Shown one piece after another: positions 6,565 to 6,990 of a stretch of 6,990 nt of DNA (within the stretch, counting starts at the first letter, position 1; every line of letters begins with the position of its first letter). The position numbers and the translations under genes are program-made. The notes under the pieces are model-generated. The model did not search any database. It had not been told where the DNA came from and saw only the letters and a program-made list of their open reading frames with translations. This DNA comes from an uncultured Gemmatimonadota bacterium (GTDB lineage: Bacteria; Gemmatimonadota; Gemmatimonadetes; Gemmatimonadales; GWC2-71-9): the NCBI GenBank assembly GCA_946479825.1, contig CAMLHU010000112.1, positions 1-6,990 on the forward strand, written 5' to 3'.

Positions 6565-6613
6565 GCGGTGAGCGGTAAGCGGTGAGCGGTGAGCGGTGAG
6601 CGGTAAGCGGGAA
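6565..6613. repeat. Heptamer tandem repeat GCGGTRA, about 7 units
   Basis: Immediately after the nosY stop are six consecutive 7-bp units (GCGGTGA, GCGGTAA, GCGGTGA, GCGGTGA, GCGGTGA, GCGGTAA, at 6565-6606) and a seventh degenerate one (GCGGGAA, 6607-6613). Each unit ends in TGA or TAA, and because 7 is not a multiple of 3 the stops fall in all three plus-strand frames within any three units. The minus strand stays open. The unit order A/G varies, so this is not a simple homogeneous slippage tract. Its function is unknown. Confidence 0.9.
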
Positions 6614-6645
6614 CTGCACGGCGATCGAAGCAGGCGGATGTCGAA

Positions 6646-6679
6646 GGGGCCCCGGGTCAGTGTTTCGACCTGGGGCCCC
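6646..6679. terminator. Strong hairpin between convergent genes, probable bidirectional terminator
   Basis: Bases 6646-6658 pair with 6667-6679 over 13 bp, with one G-U pair at 6654/6671, around the 8-nt loop AGTGTTTC. It lies 82 nt after the nosY stop and 40 nt beyond the stop of the minus-strand oxidase gene, so it is placed to serve both. Neither side has a proper T-run. Termination is inferred from stem strength and position. Confidence 0.65.
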
Positions 6680-6718
6680 CTGGTCTTCGCAGCACGGGCG
6701 CCCACGCCCGCCTGCCAC

Positions 6719-6990
6719 TCACTGCGGTTTCACGACCAATGCCGTCACCATTCCGAACATCCCGTGCGGCCCTTCGGCGTGCTGCAGGATGTGACAGTGG
6801 AACGCCCAGGTGCCCGGGTTGTTGGCCTTGACGAGCACGTCCCACCGCTCGCCGGGGGCGATGTTGAGGGTGTCGCACTTCCACGGCTGGGGCTGGGGCC
6901 ACCCGTCCTTGGCGATGACGGTCATGTGCATCCCATGCAGGTGCATCGGGTGGATCATCATCCCTTCGTTCATGAAGCGGATGCGCACGG
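6719..6990 (-). CDS. Multicopper oxidase, C-terminal part (5' end outside the window)
   Basis: The visible 89 residues form the C-terminal cupredoxin domain of a multicopper oxidase of the laccase-like superfamily, an exported enzyme type that couples substrate oxidation to O2 reduction to water. The trinuclear-site motif HPMHLHG is at visible residues 13-19 and HCHILQH at 64-70. Cys65 and His70 are type 1 copper ligands, and Met77 or Met80 in GPHGMFGMV is the likely axial ligand. The segment APGERWDVLV and the terminal TALVV strand are typical. The HCH pair argues against a NirK-type nitrite reductase. The frame is open to the window edge, so the start, signal peptide and number of domains cannot be given. 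It converges on nosY and is probably a separate unit; any functional link to nos, for example copper oxidation, is speculative. Confidence 0.88.
   Translation of the reverse strand, partial: VRIRFMNEGMMIHPMHLHGMHMTVIAKDGWPQPQPWKCDTLNIAPGERWDVLVKANNPGTWAFHCHILQHAEGPHGMFGMVTALVVKPQ

Noticed and set aside
6565..6613. CRISPR array
   Set aside because: The units are 7 bp and directly adjacent with no spacers.
6368..6718. Minus-strand open frames running through the heptamer repeat and giving PLTAHRS-like repeats
   Set aside because: They are open only because the repeat lacks stops on that strand. They overlap nosY and show no start signal or domain.
6719..6990. Copper nitrite reductase (NirK) next to nos
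   Set aside because: The visible HPMHLHG and HCHILQH motifs make a trinuclear copper site, which belongs to multicopper oxidases and is absent from NirK.

Overview
The window carries a nitrous oxide reductase (nos) locus of the clade II (atypical, Sec-exported) type. The DNA is very GC-rich and the proteins look like those of a Gram-negative bacterium with many lipoproteins. A Gemmatimonadota or similar high-GC soil lineage fits best, but this rests on gene content and composition only, without any alignment.

Layout. Bases 1 to about 130 are low-complexity poly-C/pyrimidine sequence that looks like a contig-end artefact. From about 130 comes an ordinary 5' leader with a good Shine-Dalgarno (SD). 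Seven plus-strand genes follow, running from 228 to 6564: a monohaem cytochrome c lipoprotein (228-683), nosZ (731-2716), an uncharacterised four-helix membrane protein at the place where clade II clusters carry nosB (2771-3364), nosL (3361-3798), nosD (3795-5009), nosF (4997-5779) and nosY (5776-6564). From 2771 onward every junction overlaps by 4 to 13 nt, which suggests one translationally coupled transcript. A very stable RNA hairpin separates nosZ from the accessory genes. The cluster ends in a heptamer tandem repeat (6565-6613) and a strong hairpin (6646-6679). Beyond that, on the minus strand and converging, is the C-terminal part of a multicopper oxidase cut off by the window edge.

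How the genes work together. NosZ reduces N2O to N2 outside the cytoplasm. It needs a CuA and a tetranuclear CuZ centre. NosD (periplasmic beta-helix), NosF (ATPase) and NosY (permease) form the ABC-type maturation complex, and NosL is the copper chaperone feeding it. The cytochrome c is a plausible electron donor to CuA. The cytochrome, NosZ and NosL each start with a lipoprotein-like signal peptide, so the system may be membrane-tethered. NosR is not in the window, as expected for clade II; NosG, NosH and NosC homologues are also not seen here.

I do not see a wholly new system. The items least explained by known biology are the membrane protein at 2771-3364, the cUNCGg hairpin at 2724-2757, an SD-sequestering stem in front of nosZ, and the heptamer array.
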